DNA of 64,000 nucleotides from Sphingomonas azotifigens NBRC 15497 (GTDB taxonomy: Bacteria; Pseudomonadota; Alphaproteobacteria; Sphingomonadales; Sphingomonadaceae). This document shows, piece by piece, positions 26,060 through 34,680 of this stretch. The DNA lies in assembly GCF_002091475.1 (NCBI RefSeq), contig NZ_BCTR01000014.1, forward strand, positions 1 through 64,000, written 5' to 3'. The notes beneath the pieces were generated by a model. The model was not told where the DNA came from. It saw only the letters and a program-made list of their open reading frames with translations, and made no database searches. A program made the position numbers and the translations under genes. Positions within the stretch are counted from its first letter, which is position 1; the number at the start of each line of letters is the position of its first letter.

Positions 26060-27123
26060 GCCGTCTGCTCCATCAGATGATCGGCGGCGCGATCGAGATG
26101 ACGCTCGGCATCGCCGTAGAGCATCTCGTTCAGCCGCGCGCGTTTCAGATACAGGTGGCAATCATGCTCCCAGGTGAAGCCGATGCCGCCATGCAGCTGC
26201 ACCGCATCGTCGGCGATCGCGGCATAGACTTCGGCCGCCTGCACCCGCGCCAACGCCGCCAGTGCCGCGGGTTCGACACCGCCATCCTGCGCCGCGATCG
26301 CCGTATCCAGCAGCGACCGCGCCAGTTCCAGCGCCAGATGATGGTCGGCCACGCGGTGCTTCAACGCCTGAAACGCGCCGATCGGCTTGCCGAACTGCAC
26401 CCGCACCTTCAGATAGTCGATCGTCTTCTCGAGGATTGCCTCGGCCCCGCCGATACAGTCGGATGCCACGCCCAGCGCGGCATGGACGGCCAGGGCATCC
26501 GCGTCGACGGCGATGCTCTCGCACGCCGCCGCCTCCAGGGTAACGCTCGCCAGGCTGCGGGTACGATCGACCGCCGGAAGCAGCGCGACGGTAACCCCCG
26601 GCTGGTCCGTCGGAACCAGCACATAACGGTCGCCCGCCCGCACCAGGAGAACGCCGGCATCGCCGCCGTCGACGACGATGTCGAGCTGGCCCGTAACGCA
26701 GTCGCCGGAAAGCGTTACGGTGCCGTCGAGCCCCAGCGCGGCAAAGCAGGTGGCGGCAGCGAACGCCGGCAACCACCGTGCCTGCTGCTCGGGCGTGCCG
26801 CCGCGCGCCACGATGTCGGCGACGATCATAGTCGACAGGAACGGCAGCGGCACCGGCCCGCGCCCGAGTTCACGGTACAGCACCGCCAGCTCGCGCAGGC
26901 CGAGGCCCAGCCCGCCATGGTCTTCCGGGATGCCGAGCGCGCTCCAGCCGAGCTCACCGGTAATCCGCTTCAGGTCCGCGAGGATGCCCGTATCGCCGTC
27001 GTAATGGCGATGGATACGCTCGCTCGTCGCCTCGACGTCCAGGACGGACCGGATGCCGCTGCGCAACTCCTCCAGATCGATGGCTTCGCTCACCTCGACT
27101 CCCGTCTCCGCCGGAATGGACAT
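26056..27123 (-). CDS. Acyl-CoA dehydrogenase, smaller partner subunit
   Basis: A 355-residue ACAD-fold protein in which the FAD-contact helix KVRVQFGKPIGAFQALKH is kept, while the middle beta domain is reduced (no WCQGxSEP motif) and the C-terminus ends FTWEHDCHLYLKRA without an EGT motif. This is the smaller-subunit pattern seen in mycobacterial FadE28/FadE27. It is first in the minus-strand operon (small ACAD, large ACAD, CoA ligase, ACAD), with a candidate operator 51 nt upstream. ATG 27123 lacks a clear ribosome site. Confidence 0.85.
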   Translation of the reverse strand: MSIPAETGVEVSEAIDLEELRSGIRSVLDVEATSERIHRHYDGDTGILADLKRITGELGWSALGIPEDHGGLGLGLRELAVLYRELGRGPVPLPFLSTMIVADIVARGGTPEQQARWLPAFAAATCFAALGLDGTVTLSGDCVTGQLDIVVDGGDAGVLLVRAGDRYVLVPTDQPGVTVALLPAVDRTRSLASVTLEAAACESIAVDADALAVHAALGVASDCIGGAEAILEKTIDYLKVRVQFGKPIGAFQALKHRVADHHLALELARSLLDTAIAAQDGGVEPAALAALARVQAAEVYAAIADDAVQLHGGIGFTWEHDCHLYLKRARLNEMLYGDAERHLDRAADHLMEQTA

Positions 27124-27173
27124 GCGGTGGTTATGGCAGGTGGCCGGCGACCGGCAACGGCGCCCTGCCCCCC

Positions 27174-27187
27174 ATCACGCTTGTGAA
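27174..27187. promoter_or_regulatory. Candidate operator, ATCA-CGCTTG-TGAA
   Basis: Dyad-set member lying 51 nt upstream of the small ACAD gene start at 27123, in the 74-nt gap that follows the crotonase gene. It implies that the 27123 operon has its own promoter. Confidence 0.52.
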
Positions 27188-27197
27188 GATCGCCCCG

Positions 27198-28007
27198 TCA
27201 GAGGCCGCCGAAATCGGGCTTGCGCCGTTCCAGCAATGCGCGGACCGCCTCGCCATGATCGGCGCTCAGCATGGTCAGCGCCTCATAGGCGATCGACACG
27301 TCGAACACCGTATTCAGCTGCGCCTTGATCCCCTTGTTGATGCTGGCCTTGGTCCAGCGGACGGAGAGCGGCGGCAGGCGTGCGATCTCCTCCGCGATTT
27401 CCTTTGCCCGGGCGAGCACCTGATCGGCGGGGGCGACATAGTTGCAGATGCCCTGCCGCTCGGCTTCGATGCCGTCGATCACGCGCCCGCGCATCAGGAA
27501 ATCCTTCGCGCGGTTGGCGCCGATCAGCAGCGGCCAGATCACCGCGCCGCCATCGCCCGCCACGAGGCCGACCCGGACATGGGTGTCGCCGAACTTCGCG
27601 GTCTCGGCGATGACGCTCACGTCACAGGCAAGCGCGATCGTGGCGCCAAGGCCCATCGCATCGCCGTTGACTGCGGCGATGATCGGCGTTTCCACCTCGA
27701 ACATCGCCTGGAGCAGCGTTCTGGCCAGCCCGGGCACGCCCATCGCATGGTCCCTGCCCGCATCGGTGCCGAAGCGCGCTGCCATCGCCTTGAGATCGCC
27801 GCCCGCCGAAAAGGCGCGGCCCGCACCGGTCAGGACGATCGCGCGCACGTCGCGGTCCTCCGACAGCGCCAGCAGCACCTGCGGGATCGCGTGGTGGAGA
27901 TCGCGGTCGATCGCGTTCAAGGCCTCGGGCCGGTTGAGCGTGACGATGGCGACGTGCCCCTCGCGGGTCACGGTCAGCGTGTCGGTGCCGGTGACTGCGT
28001 TGCTCAT
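27198..28007 (-). CDS. Enoyl-CoA hydratase/isomerase (crotonase family)
   Basis: A 269-residue crotonase. LNRPEALNAID, GAGRAFSAGGDLKAM (oxyanion loop) and NGDAMGLGATIALACD are intact. The second catalytic position reads RVGLVAGDGGA, with Asp near where hydratases carry Glu, so an isomerase or another crotonase reaction is possible. It starts 2 nt after the stop of the small ACAD at 28010 and so belongs to the operon ACAD-ACAD-crotonase from 30254. Confidence 0.87.
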   Translation of the reverse strand: MSNAVTGTDTLTVTREGHVAIVTLNRPEALNAIDRDLHHAIPQVLLALSEDRDVRAIVLTGAGRAFSAGGDLKAMAARFGTDAGRDHAMGVPGLARTLLQAMFEVETPIIAAVNGDAMGLGATIALACDVSVIAETAKFGDTHVRVGLVAGDGGAVIWPLLIGANRAKDFLMRGRVIDGIEAERQGICNYVAPADQVLARAKEIAEEIARLPPLSVRWTKASINKGIKAQLNTVFDVSIAYEALTMLSADHGEAVRALLERRKPDFGGL

Positions 28008-28009
28008 GT

Positions 28010-29101
28010 TCAGGCCATTCCCATCCGGATGTAACGACGTCGGTGCGCGGCGGCATTGCCCAGCCAGGCGGAAAGCGTCAGCGCCCGTTTGAGGTACAGG
28101 CCGATGTCATGCTCGTCGGTGAAGCCGATGGCGCCGTGAAGATGCAGCGCCTCGCGACCGATCCGGTTCGCGACCGCGCTGGTTCGTCCCTTGGCACGCA
28201 GCGCCCCGGCGGCGCGTTCGCCGCGTGCCGCGAGCTGCAGGCCATAGGCGGCGGTGGCGACCGCGATTTCCTTCTGGATGTAGAGATCGACGGCTTTGTG
28301 CTGCAGCGCCTGGAACGAGCCGAGCGGCGCGTCGAACTGGTGGCGAACCTTCAGATATTCGATCGTCATGTCGAGCATCTGTTCGCACAGGCCGACCAGC
28401 CCGGCGGCCGCCACCAGCCGGGTCTCGTCGATCGCTGCCTCGATGGCCGCCTGCCCCCGGTCGGCCTCGGCCACCAGCGTCGCATCGGCAACCCCGTCCA
28501 GCGTGACGCGAGCGACCGGCGTCTCGTCGGCGCGCCAGCGCTGCGCCTGCTTCACGCCGGCGGCGTCCACCGGCACCGCATACAGGGCAACCCCCTCCGC
28601 CGCCCGCGCGGGGACAAGCAGATGCGTGGCAGCCGCGCCGCCGGCAACGGCCTCGCATCGCCCGTGCAGGCGCCCGTCGACGCGCTGCACGTCCGGGATC
28701 GCTTCGTCGAAATCGAGCGCCAGGGCGGGACGGACCGTCCCCTCCATCACGCCCGCCAGCAGCGCGTCGGCCGCGGCGTTCTCCGCATGGACCAGCGTGC
28801 GCGTGCCCAGGACCGCGATCGGCAACAGCGGATCGGAGATCAGGCCCTTTTCGAGGACCCGGACCAGCACCGCCATATCGGCGAGGCCCAGGCCCAGCCC
28901 GCCCTTCTCCTCGGGCACGAGCACGCCGAACCAGCCGAGCTCGACAAAGGTGTCGACCAGTCCGGTGTCGAACCCCGGCGCGGTGCGGCGCAGGCGGCGG
29001 GTGCGGGCATGATCGGTCGAATCGGCCACCACGCGCTCCGCCGTGTTGCGCAGCTCGGCGATCATGCCCTGATCGGTATCGTCTTGCGTCATCTCGCTCA
29101 T
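28010..29101 (-). CDS. Acyl-CoA dehydrogenase, smaller partner subunit
   Basis: A 363-residue ACAD-fold protein of the reduced type: VPEEKGGLGLGL near the N-terminus, KVRHQFDAPLGSFQALQH as the FAD contact, and LHLHGAIGFTDEHDIGLYLKR near the end. There is no WCQG or EGT motif. It follows the larger ACAD at 29106 by 4 nt, forming a clear large/small pair like FadE29/FadE28 of steroid side-chain degradation. Alternative upstream starts exist, but ATG 29101 fits the spacing best. Confidence 0.86.
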   Translation of the reverse strand: MSEMTQDDTDQGMIAELRNTAERVVADSTDHARTRRLRRTAPGFDTGLVDTFVELGWFGVLVPEEKGGLGLGLADMAVLVRVLEKGLISDPLLPIAVLGTRTLVHAENAAADALLAGVMEGTVRPALALDFDEAIPDVQRVDGRLHGRCEAVAGGAAATHLLVPARAAEGVALYAVPVDAAGVKQAQRWRADETPVARVTLDGVADATLVAEADRGQAAIEAAIDETRLVAAAGLVGLCEQMLDMTIEYLKVRHQFDAPLGSFQALQHKAVDLYIQKEIAVATAAYGLQLAARGERAAGALRAKGRTSAVANRIGREALHLHGAIGFTDEHDIGLYLKRALTLSAWLGNAAAHRRRYIRMGMA

Positions 29102-29105
29102 CGGT

Positions 29106-30254
29106 TCAGCCCGGCAGGCCAAGCACTTGCTTGGCCAGGATGTTGCGGTGGATCTGCACGGTGCCGCCATAGATCATCGGCGCGCGCGCAAAGAGGAAGG
29201 TCTTCAGCAGGTTCGACGATCCCTCGCCGAAATCCACGTCCCCGAACAACGCGCCGCGCTCGCCCGCCATTTCGAGCATCAGTTCGGTCACGCGCGCGAA
29301 CGTTTCGGTATTGGCGACCTTCAGGGTCGAGACCTCGAAGCCGAAGCTGTGGCCCTTGCGTACTTCCTGCGCCAGCGCCTCGAAGGCGACGGCGATGTCC
29401 TCCACCTCCAGCTTCAGCTCGGCAAGCCGGTCGACCATCACCGGATCGCGGTCGAGGCCGGTCAGGGCCAGCATCTCGGCAGCCTGGGCCACGGCGTTCC
29501 GGCTGAAATGCGGGGCGCCCGCGAAGATGCGCTCGAAGCCGAGCAGCGACTTGGCGACGGTCCACCCGCGGTTGAGCCCGCCGACCACGTTCTTCAGCGG
29601 CGCGCGCACCTCGTCGAAGAACACTTCGGCGAAATCGGTATCGTGATTGACCGTGACGATCGGCTTCACCGTGATGCCCGGCTGGTCCATGTCGACCAGG
29701 ATGAAGCTGATGCCCTTCTGCTTCTGCACGCTCTTGTCGGTGCGCGCGAGCACGTAGATGTGGTTGGCGTCGAGCGCTCCGGACGTCCAGATCTTCTGGC
29801 CGTTGATGACGAACTGGTCGCCCTCGATCCGCGCCTCGGTGCGCAGGCCGGCGAGGTCCGAACCCGCGCCCGGCTCGGAAAAGCCCTGGCACCAGCGATG
29901 CTCGCCCGAGAGGATCTTGGGCAGATATTCCTCGATCTGCTCCGCCGTGCCGTTGGCCAGCAGCGCCGGGCCGACGTTGAGCGGCCCTTGCGGAAGGATC
30001 GTGGGCACGCCAAGCCGCGTCCATTCCTCCAGATAGATGAGGTATTTGGCAGGCTTCAGCGCCATGCCGCCATGTTCCACCGGCCAGCTCGGCGCGAGCC
30101 AGCCATGTTCCGACATGCGGTGATACCATATCGCCGCCTCGTCCCAGCGCGGATGCTCCTTGCGATGGCGCAGCTCCGGCGGGCAGTAGGTTTCGATGAA
30201 ATCGATCGTCGCGCGGCGAAATTCGCCATCCGACATCGCGTTCCAGTCCGGCAT
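29106..30254 (-). CDS. Acyl-CoA dehydrogenase, larger subunit of a heteromeric pair
   Basis: A 382-residue ACAD with SWPVEHGGMALKP, WCQGFSEPGAGSDLAGL, INGQKIWTS and MIYGGTVQIHRNILAKQVLGL. The ATG at 30254 is preceded by a strong AAGGAGG site; a GTG or ATG further up is not needed. It is paired with the smaller subunit at 28010. A candidate operator lies 66 nt upstream. Likely role: dehydrogenation of a cyclic-compound side-chain CoA ester in the heterotetrameric mode. Confidence 0.89.
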   Translation of the reverse strand: MPDWNAMSDGEFRRATIDFIETYCPPELRHRKEHPRWDEAAIWYHRMSEHGWLAPSWPVEHGGMALKPAKYLIYLEEWTRLGVPTILPQGPLNVGPALLANGTAEQIEEYLPKILSGEHRWCQGFSEPGAGSDLAGLRTEARIEGDQFVINGQKIWTSGALDANHIYVLARTDKSVQKQKGISFILVDMDQPGITVKPIVTVNHDTDFAEVFFDEVRAPLKNVVGGLNRGWTVAKSLLGFERIFAGAPHFSRNAVAQAAEMLALTGLDRDPVMVDRLAELKLEVEDIAVAFEALAQEVRKGHSFGFEVSTLKVANTETFARVTELMLEMAGERGALFGDVDFGEGSSNLLKTFLFARAPMIYGGTVQIHRNILAKQVLGLPG

Positions 30255-30319
30255 GCAATCCTCCTTGGCCGCCAAGGGTATCCCTCCCGCACGCGGGACG
30301 CCACGTCGCGCCCCACCTC

Positions 30320-30333
30320 ATCAGGGATATGAA
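30320..30333. promoter_or_regulatory. Candidate operator, ATCA-GGGATA-TGAA
   Basis: Dyad-set member with weaker inner bases, in the 101-nt gap between the crotonase at 30356 and the ACAD start at 30254. It lies 66 nt upstream of the latter. Confidence 0.42.
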
Positions 30334-30355
30334 CGGTACGCGCCTTCCGCCGTGC

Positions 30356-31159
30356 TCAGCGCCCGGTGAAGACCGGCTTTCGCTTCTCCACGAACGCCTT
30401 GCGCTTCTCCGCGGTGTCCTCGGTCGAGGTGCTGGTGAAGATCCCGCGATTTTCCAGCTCGATCGCGTGCGCCAGGCTCGCGGCATCGGCATTCATGTGC
30501 ATGCTCTGCTTGGTGATGGCGATGCCGATCGGGCTGTTGACCATGATCGCCTCCGCCAGCTTCAGCGTCTCCGCCTCCAGCTCCGCGTCCTCGACCATGC
30601 GCAGGGCGAGGCCGATCTGCGCGGCCTCCTCCGCGAGGACGGGGCGGCCGGTGAGCAGGATCTCCGCCGCACGCTGGGTCCCGATCGCCCGCGGCAGCAG
30701 ATAGCTGAACCCCATCTCATGCCCGGTGCCGGCATTGTGGAAGGCGTTGACGAACTTGGCGGAGCGCGCGGCGAGAACGAGATCGCCGGCCAGGGCGAAG
30801 GCATAGCCCGCGCCGGCAGCGACACCGTTCACCGCGACGATGATCGGCTGGGGCAGCGCCCGCATCAGCAGCGGGATCTGGCCCAGGCGGGCCAGCGTGG
30901 CCCGATTGCGCTGGGCGCGGCCGAGATCCTCGTCCACCCAGCCGGGCTTGCCGCCGGCGCGCAGGTCGTGCCCCGCGCAGAACCCGCGCCCCGCGCCGGT
31001 CAGCACGACCACCTGGATCCTGTGGTCGAAGCGGATGCGTTCCAGCTGGTCGATCAGCGCTTCGTACATGGCGAAGGTGAGCGCGTTGAGCGCATCCGGC
31101 CGGTTGAAGGTCAACCGGCACACGCCCTCGATAGGGCTGTCGATTGCTATGTCGCTCAT
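30356..31159 (-). CDS. Enoyl-CoA hydratase/isomerase (crotonase family)
   Basis: A 267-residue crotonase with FNRPDALNALT, GAGRGFCAGHDLRAG as the oxyanion loop and NGVAAGAGYAFALAGD. The position of the second catalytic Glu reads NAGTGHEMGFSYLLPR, unlike classical hydratases, so the exact reaction is open. The ATG follows GGGAGG. It is transcribed divergently from the FadJ-like gene, with a dyad between them. Confidence 0.87.
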   Translation of the reverse strand: MSDIAIDSPIEGVCRLTFNRPDALNALTFAMYEALIDQLERIRFDHRIQVVVLTGAGRGFCAGHDLRAGGKPGWVDEDLGRAQRNRATLARLGQIPLLMRALPQPIIVAVNGVAAGAGYAFALAGDLVLAARSAKFVNAFHNAGTGHEMGFSYLLPRAIGTQRAAEILLTGRPVLAEEAAQIGLALRMVEDAELEAETLKLAEAIMVNSPIGIAITKQSMHMNADAASLAHAIELENRGIFTSTSTEDTAEKRKAFVEKRKPVFTGR

Positions 31160-31234
31160 GCGCGCCTCCCGATGTGGTCCTTGTCCGCAGCCCTTACGCG
31201 ATTGCCGCCCGTTCGCCAGAATGCCGCGCCAGCC

Positions 31235-31248
31235 ATCACAAGACTGAA
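31235..31248. promoter_or_regulatory. Candidate operator, ATCA-CAAGAC-TGAA
   Basis: Dyad-set member in the 196-nt divergent region, 76 nt from the crotonase start (31159) and 107 nt from the FadJ-like start (31356). Confidence 0.42.
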
Positions 31249-31355
31249 ATGATGCACTGCCGCGGCCGCCAACCTTGCCGCCACGGGCCAGCGCGATAGG
31301 CGCTGTCGCTGACGGGCCGAGACCCACTCCTCTTCAAAGAAAGCGAGGCAGCGAC

Positions 31356-33464
31356 ATGAGCAGCATCAACGATAAGGTATCGGTGCGACGGGACGGCGAG
31401 ATCGGCGTCATCCTCGTCGACAATCCGCCGGTCAATGCCCTGGGCCACGCAGTGCGGGACGGCATGGTCAAGGCCTGCGCGGAACTGGCAGCCGATCCCG
31501 CCATTCACGCCATCGTGGTCGCCTGCGCGGGCCGTACCTTCTTCGCCGGTGCCGACATTACCGAATTCGGCAAGCCGCGGCAGGAGCCCTGGCTTCAGGA
31601 AGCGATCGAGCGGATCGAACAGTGCGGCAAGCCCACGGTCGCCGCGATCCACGGCACGGCGCTAGGGGGCGGATTCGAGGTCGCGCTTGGCTGCACCTAT
31701 CGGGTGATGGTGGAGCGCGCCCAGGTCGGACTGCCGGAAATCCATCTGGGCCTGCTGGCGGCCGGCGGTGGCACGAAGCGCCTGCCGCGCCTGATCGGCC
31801 CGGAAGCGACGCTGAAGCTCTGCCTGTCCGGCGAACGCCTGTCCGCAGCGAGGGCGCTCGAACTGGGCGTCGCCGATCATGTCGGCGGCGAGGACCCGAT
31901 CGCCGCCGGCATCGCCTTCGCGCGCACCATCGTCGGCAAGCCGTTCGTTCCCGTCAGCGAGCGGGAAGACAAGCTCGCGGCCGCACGTGCCGACTCCGCG
32001 GCGTTCGACGCGCTGGCTGCCAAGCTGACCGCCCGCGCCGCCGGCCAGGCAGCCCCGCACGCCAATGTCGAATCGGTCCGCGATTCGTTCACCCTTCCCT
32101 TCGCCGAAGGCATGGCGAAGGACGCGCGGACGATCGATGCGCTGATCGCCGGCAGCCAGTCGCGCGCCTTGCGCCACCTGTTCTTCGCCGAGCGCGAAGC
32201 CGCGCGGATCCCGGGCCAGCCCGCGGACGTGCAGGCGCGGCGCGTGCGCACCGCCGCGGTGATCGGCGCCGGCACGATGGGCGGCGGCATCGCCATGTCC
32301 TTCGCCGGCGCGGGCATTCCCGTCACCGTGGTCGACACGACCCAGGAAGCGCTCGACCGCGGTCTGGACCGGGTGCGCGCGAACTACGCCACCTCGGTCA
32401 AGCGCGGCTCCATGACCCAGGCGGCGATGGACGAACGGCTGGCGCGGATCTCCGGCGCCACCGATCGCGCCGCCGCCGCCGCGGCAGACCTGGTCGTCGA
32501 GGCGGTGTTCGAAGACATGGACGTGAAGCGGGAGATCTTCGCCGATCTCGGCGCGTCGGCGGCGCCCGGCACCATCCTGTCGTCCAACACCTCCGCGCTC
32601 GACGTCGATGCGATCGCCGAGGTGCTCGAACGCCCCGAGGATTTCGTCGGCATGCACTTCTTCGCCCCGGCGAACGTCATGAAGCTGGTCGAGGTGGTCC
32701 GCGGCGCCAGGACGTCGGCGGAGACGATCGCCACGGCGATGGCCGCCGGCCGCGCGATCGGCAAGATCCCCGTGGTGGCGGGCAATTGCGACGGGTTCAT
32801 CGGCAACCGCATGCTCGCCCGGCGCTCGCAGGAAGTGGAGCGCCTCCTCCAGCGCGGCGCCACCCCGCGCCAGATCGACGAGGCGGCCAAGGCCTTCGGC
32901 TTCCCGATGGGGCCGCTGGCGATCGCCGACATGTCCGGCCTCGATGTCGGCTGGTTCATCCGCAAGCGCCGCGGCACGCCCTTCCCGATCGCCGATGCGA
33001 TCTGCGAGAAGGGCTGGTTCGGCCAGAAGACGGGAGCGGGCTATTATCGCTACGAGGCCGGCGCCCGCGAAGGCACCGACAATCCCGACGTCGCCGCGCT
33101 GGTGGCGGAGGTTGCGGGCCGGCTCGGCATCGCCCAGCAACGCTTCGACAACGACGCGATGATCGAGCGGATTCTGTTCCCGCTCGTCAACGAGGGCGCC
33201 CGCATCCTCGAAGAAGGCATCGCGTATCGCGCTTCCGACATCGATGTGGTCTGGGTGAACGGCTATGGCTGGCCGCGGCACGGCGGCGGCCCGATGTTCT
33301 GGGCCGACGAGGTCGGGCTGGCGGCGATCGTCGCGCGGCTGGACGCCTTTGCCGCGGACACGCCGGAAGACCCGTCGCTGCGGCCCGCCGCACTGCTCAG
33401 GACGCTGGCGGCCAGCGGGTCGAGCTTTGCCGAATGGCAGCAGGACCGGGCGAAACAGGGCTGA
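31356..33464 (+). CDS. Bifunctional enoyl-CoA hydratase / 3-hydroxyacyl-CoA dehydrogenase (FadJ/peroxisomal MFE-1 type)
   Basis: A 702-residue fusion. Residues 1-190 or so form a crotonase domain with CAGRTFFAGADI, LGGGFEVALG and GLPEIHLGLL, so both catalytic Glu residues are present. Around residue 300 the NAD-binding motif VIGAGTMGGGIAMSFAGAG begins the dehydrogenase, with HFFAPANVMKLVEVV (catalytic His) and DGFIGNRML, followed by two C-terminal helical domains. It hydrates 2-enoyl-CoA and oxidises the (3S)-hydroxyacyl-CoA. Start ATG 31356 follows GAGG; the frame opens earlier at 31275 without homology. It stands alone, ended by a hairpin. Confidence 0.93.
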   Translation: MSSINDKVSVRRDGEIGVILVDNPPVNALGHAVRDGMVKACAELAADPAIHAIVVACAGRTFFAGADITEFGKPRQEPWLQEAIERIEQCGKPTVAAIHGTALGGGFEVALGCTYRVMVERAQVGLPEIHLGLLAAGGGTKRLPRLIGPEATLKLCLSGERLSAARALELGVADHVGGEDPIAAGIAFARTIVGKPFVPVSEREDKLAAARADSAAFDALAAKLTARAAGQAAPHANVESVRDSFTLPFAEGMAKDARTIDALIAGSQSRALRHLFFAEREAARIPGQPADVQARRVRTAAVIGAGTMGGGIAMSFAGAGIPVTVVDTTQEALDRGLDRVRANYATSVKRGSMTQAAMDERLARISGATDRAAAAAADLVVEAVFEDMDVKREIFADLGASAAPGTILSSNTSALDVDAIAEVLERPEDFVGMHFFAPANVMKLVEVVRGARTSAETIATAMAAGRAIGKIPVVAGNCDGFIGNRMLARRSQEVERLLQRGATPRQIDEAAKAFGFPMGPLAIADMSGLDVGWFIRKRRGTPFPIADAICEKGWFGQKTGAGYYRYEAGAREGTDNPDVAALVAEVAGRLGIAQQRFDNDAMIERILFPLVNEGARILEEGIAYRASDIDVVWVNGYGWPRHGGGPMFWADEVGLAAIVARLDAFAADTPEDPSLRPAALLRTLAASGSSFAEWQQDRAKQG

Positions 33465-33471
33465 CGAAAAA

Positions 33472-33498
33472 GGGGCGGCCCCGGCATGGGACCGCCCC
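33472..33498. terminator. Bidirectional rho-independent terminator
   Basis: GGGGCGG (33472-33478) pairs with CCGCCCC (33492-33498), with further CCC/GGG pairing inside. A run of A precedes it, giving TTTTT on the minus strand. It lies between the convergent ends of the FadJ-like gene (33464) and the ACAD at 33549 and is strongest for minus-strand transcripts. Confidence 0.75.
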
Positions 33499-33548
33499 AC
33501 TCGTCTGGCGGCTTCACCATGGGGCGAAGCCGCGCATGCCGCAAAGGA

Positions 33549-34676
33549 TCAGGAAAGTTCGGGCAGCCTGCCTGCGGCGGCGATGCGCCCCAGATGATGG
33601 TCGGCATCGCCGAACAGCGCGTCGATCGCGGTCAGTCGCTTGAACAGGTGGCCAACCTTGTATTCCGCCGTGAAGCCGATCGCGCCGTGCAGTTGCACGG
33701 CGTTCTGGCCGACCATGCGCCCGGCACGCCCGATCTGGGCCTTCGCGGCGGACAGGTTCAGCGCACGCTCGGCGGCCGGAGCACTATCGACCGACAGCGC
33801 CGCATGCACCGCCATCGAGCGGGACAGCTCGACCTGGATCAGCATGTCGACCAGCCGATGCTGCAGCGCCTGGAACGCGGCGAGCGGCGTGCCGAACTGC
33901 TGCCGCGTCTTGAGATACTCGCTGGTCAGATCGATGATCTCGGCCATGGCACCCACCGCCTCGGCGCACAGCGCCGCAACTGCGTCGTCGATCACCGCGG
34001 CCAGCACGTCGCCGCTCGCCGCATCGCCTGCGAGCGGCTCGGCCGCCGCCGCGTCGAACCGCACGGTGGCGACCGGGATGCCGTCATATCCAGTGACGCT
34101 GTCGCGCGACACGCCCGCCGCCGCACCGTCGACCAGGAACAGGCGCGTGCCCGCATCGGTCCGGGCGCTGACGACCAGTTCGTCGGCATCGCCGCCGTGC
34201 AACACGGCGATCTTCGTGCCGGTCAAGGTCCAGCCGGCAGCCCCCTCCCGCGCCACCGTACCGATGGCATCGAGGGTGTGGCGCGGCGCACCGGGTTCGG
34301 CATGGGCGAGCGCCATGGTCCGTTCCCCTGCGATGATCGCCGGAATGCGCGCGGCGCGCTGCTCCGCATCCGCCCCGCGCCGGAGCGCCCCGCCGGCGAG
34401 CACGGTGGTCGCCAGCCAGGGTTCGAGCGACAGGGCACGGCCGAGCGCCTCGGCCACGATCATCGTCTCGACGCCGCCGCCGTCCAGTCCGCCGTCCTCC
34501 GCCGAAAAGCCGAGGCCCAGCAGGCCCAGTTCCGCCATGTCGCGCCACAATGCGCGGTTCCAGCCACGACCGTCGCGCAGAAGGGCGGAGCGCGTCTCGA
34601 AATTGGCGCGTTCGGCCAGCAGCCGCCCGACGCTATCCGCCAGCAGCCGCTGGTCGTCGTTCAGATCGAAGTTCAT
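33549..34676 (-). CDS. Acyl-CoA dehydrogenase, smaller partner subunit
   Basis: A 375-residue ACAD-like protein with LGFSAEDGGLDGGG near the N-terminus, KTRQQFGTPLAAFQALQH as the FAD-contact helix, and QLHGAIGFTAEYKVGHLFKR near the end. WCQG and EGT motifs are missing. It follows the larger ACAD by 4 nt and is the third adjacent large/small pair in the window. Start ATG 34676. Confidence 0.86.
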   Translation of the reverse strand: MNFDLNDDQRLLADSVGRLLAERANFETRSALLRDGRGWNRALWRDMAELGLLGLGFSAEDGGLDGGGVETMIVAEALGRALSLEPWLATTVLAGGALRRGADAEQRAARIPAIIAGERTMALAHAEPGAPRHTLDAIGTVAREGAAGWTLTGTKIAVLHGGDADELVVSARTDAGTRLFLVDGAAAGVSRDSVTGYDGIPVATVRFDAAAAEPLAGDAASGDVLAAVIDDAVAALCAEAVGAMAEIIDLTSEYLKTRQQFGTPLAAFQALQHRLVDMLIQVELSRSMAVHAALSVDSAPAAERALNLSAAKAQIGRAGRMVGQNAVQLHGAIGFTAEYKVGHLFKRLTAIDALFGDADHHLGRIAAAGRLPELS

Positions 34677-34680
34677 GCTC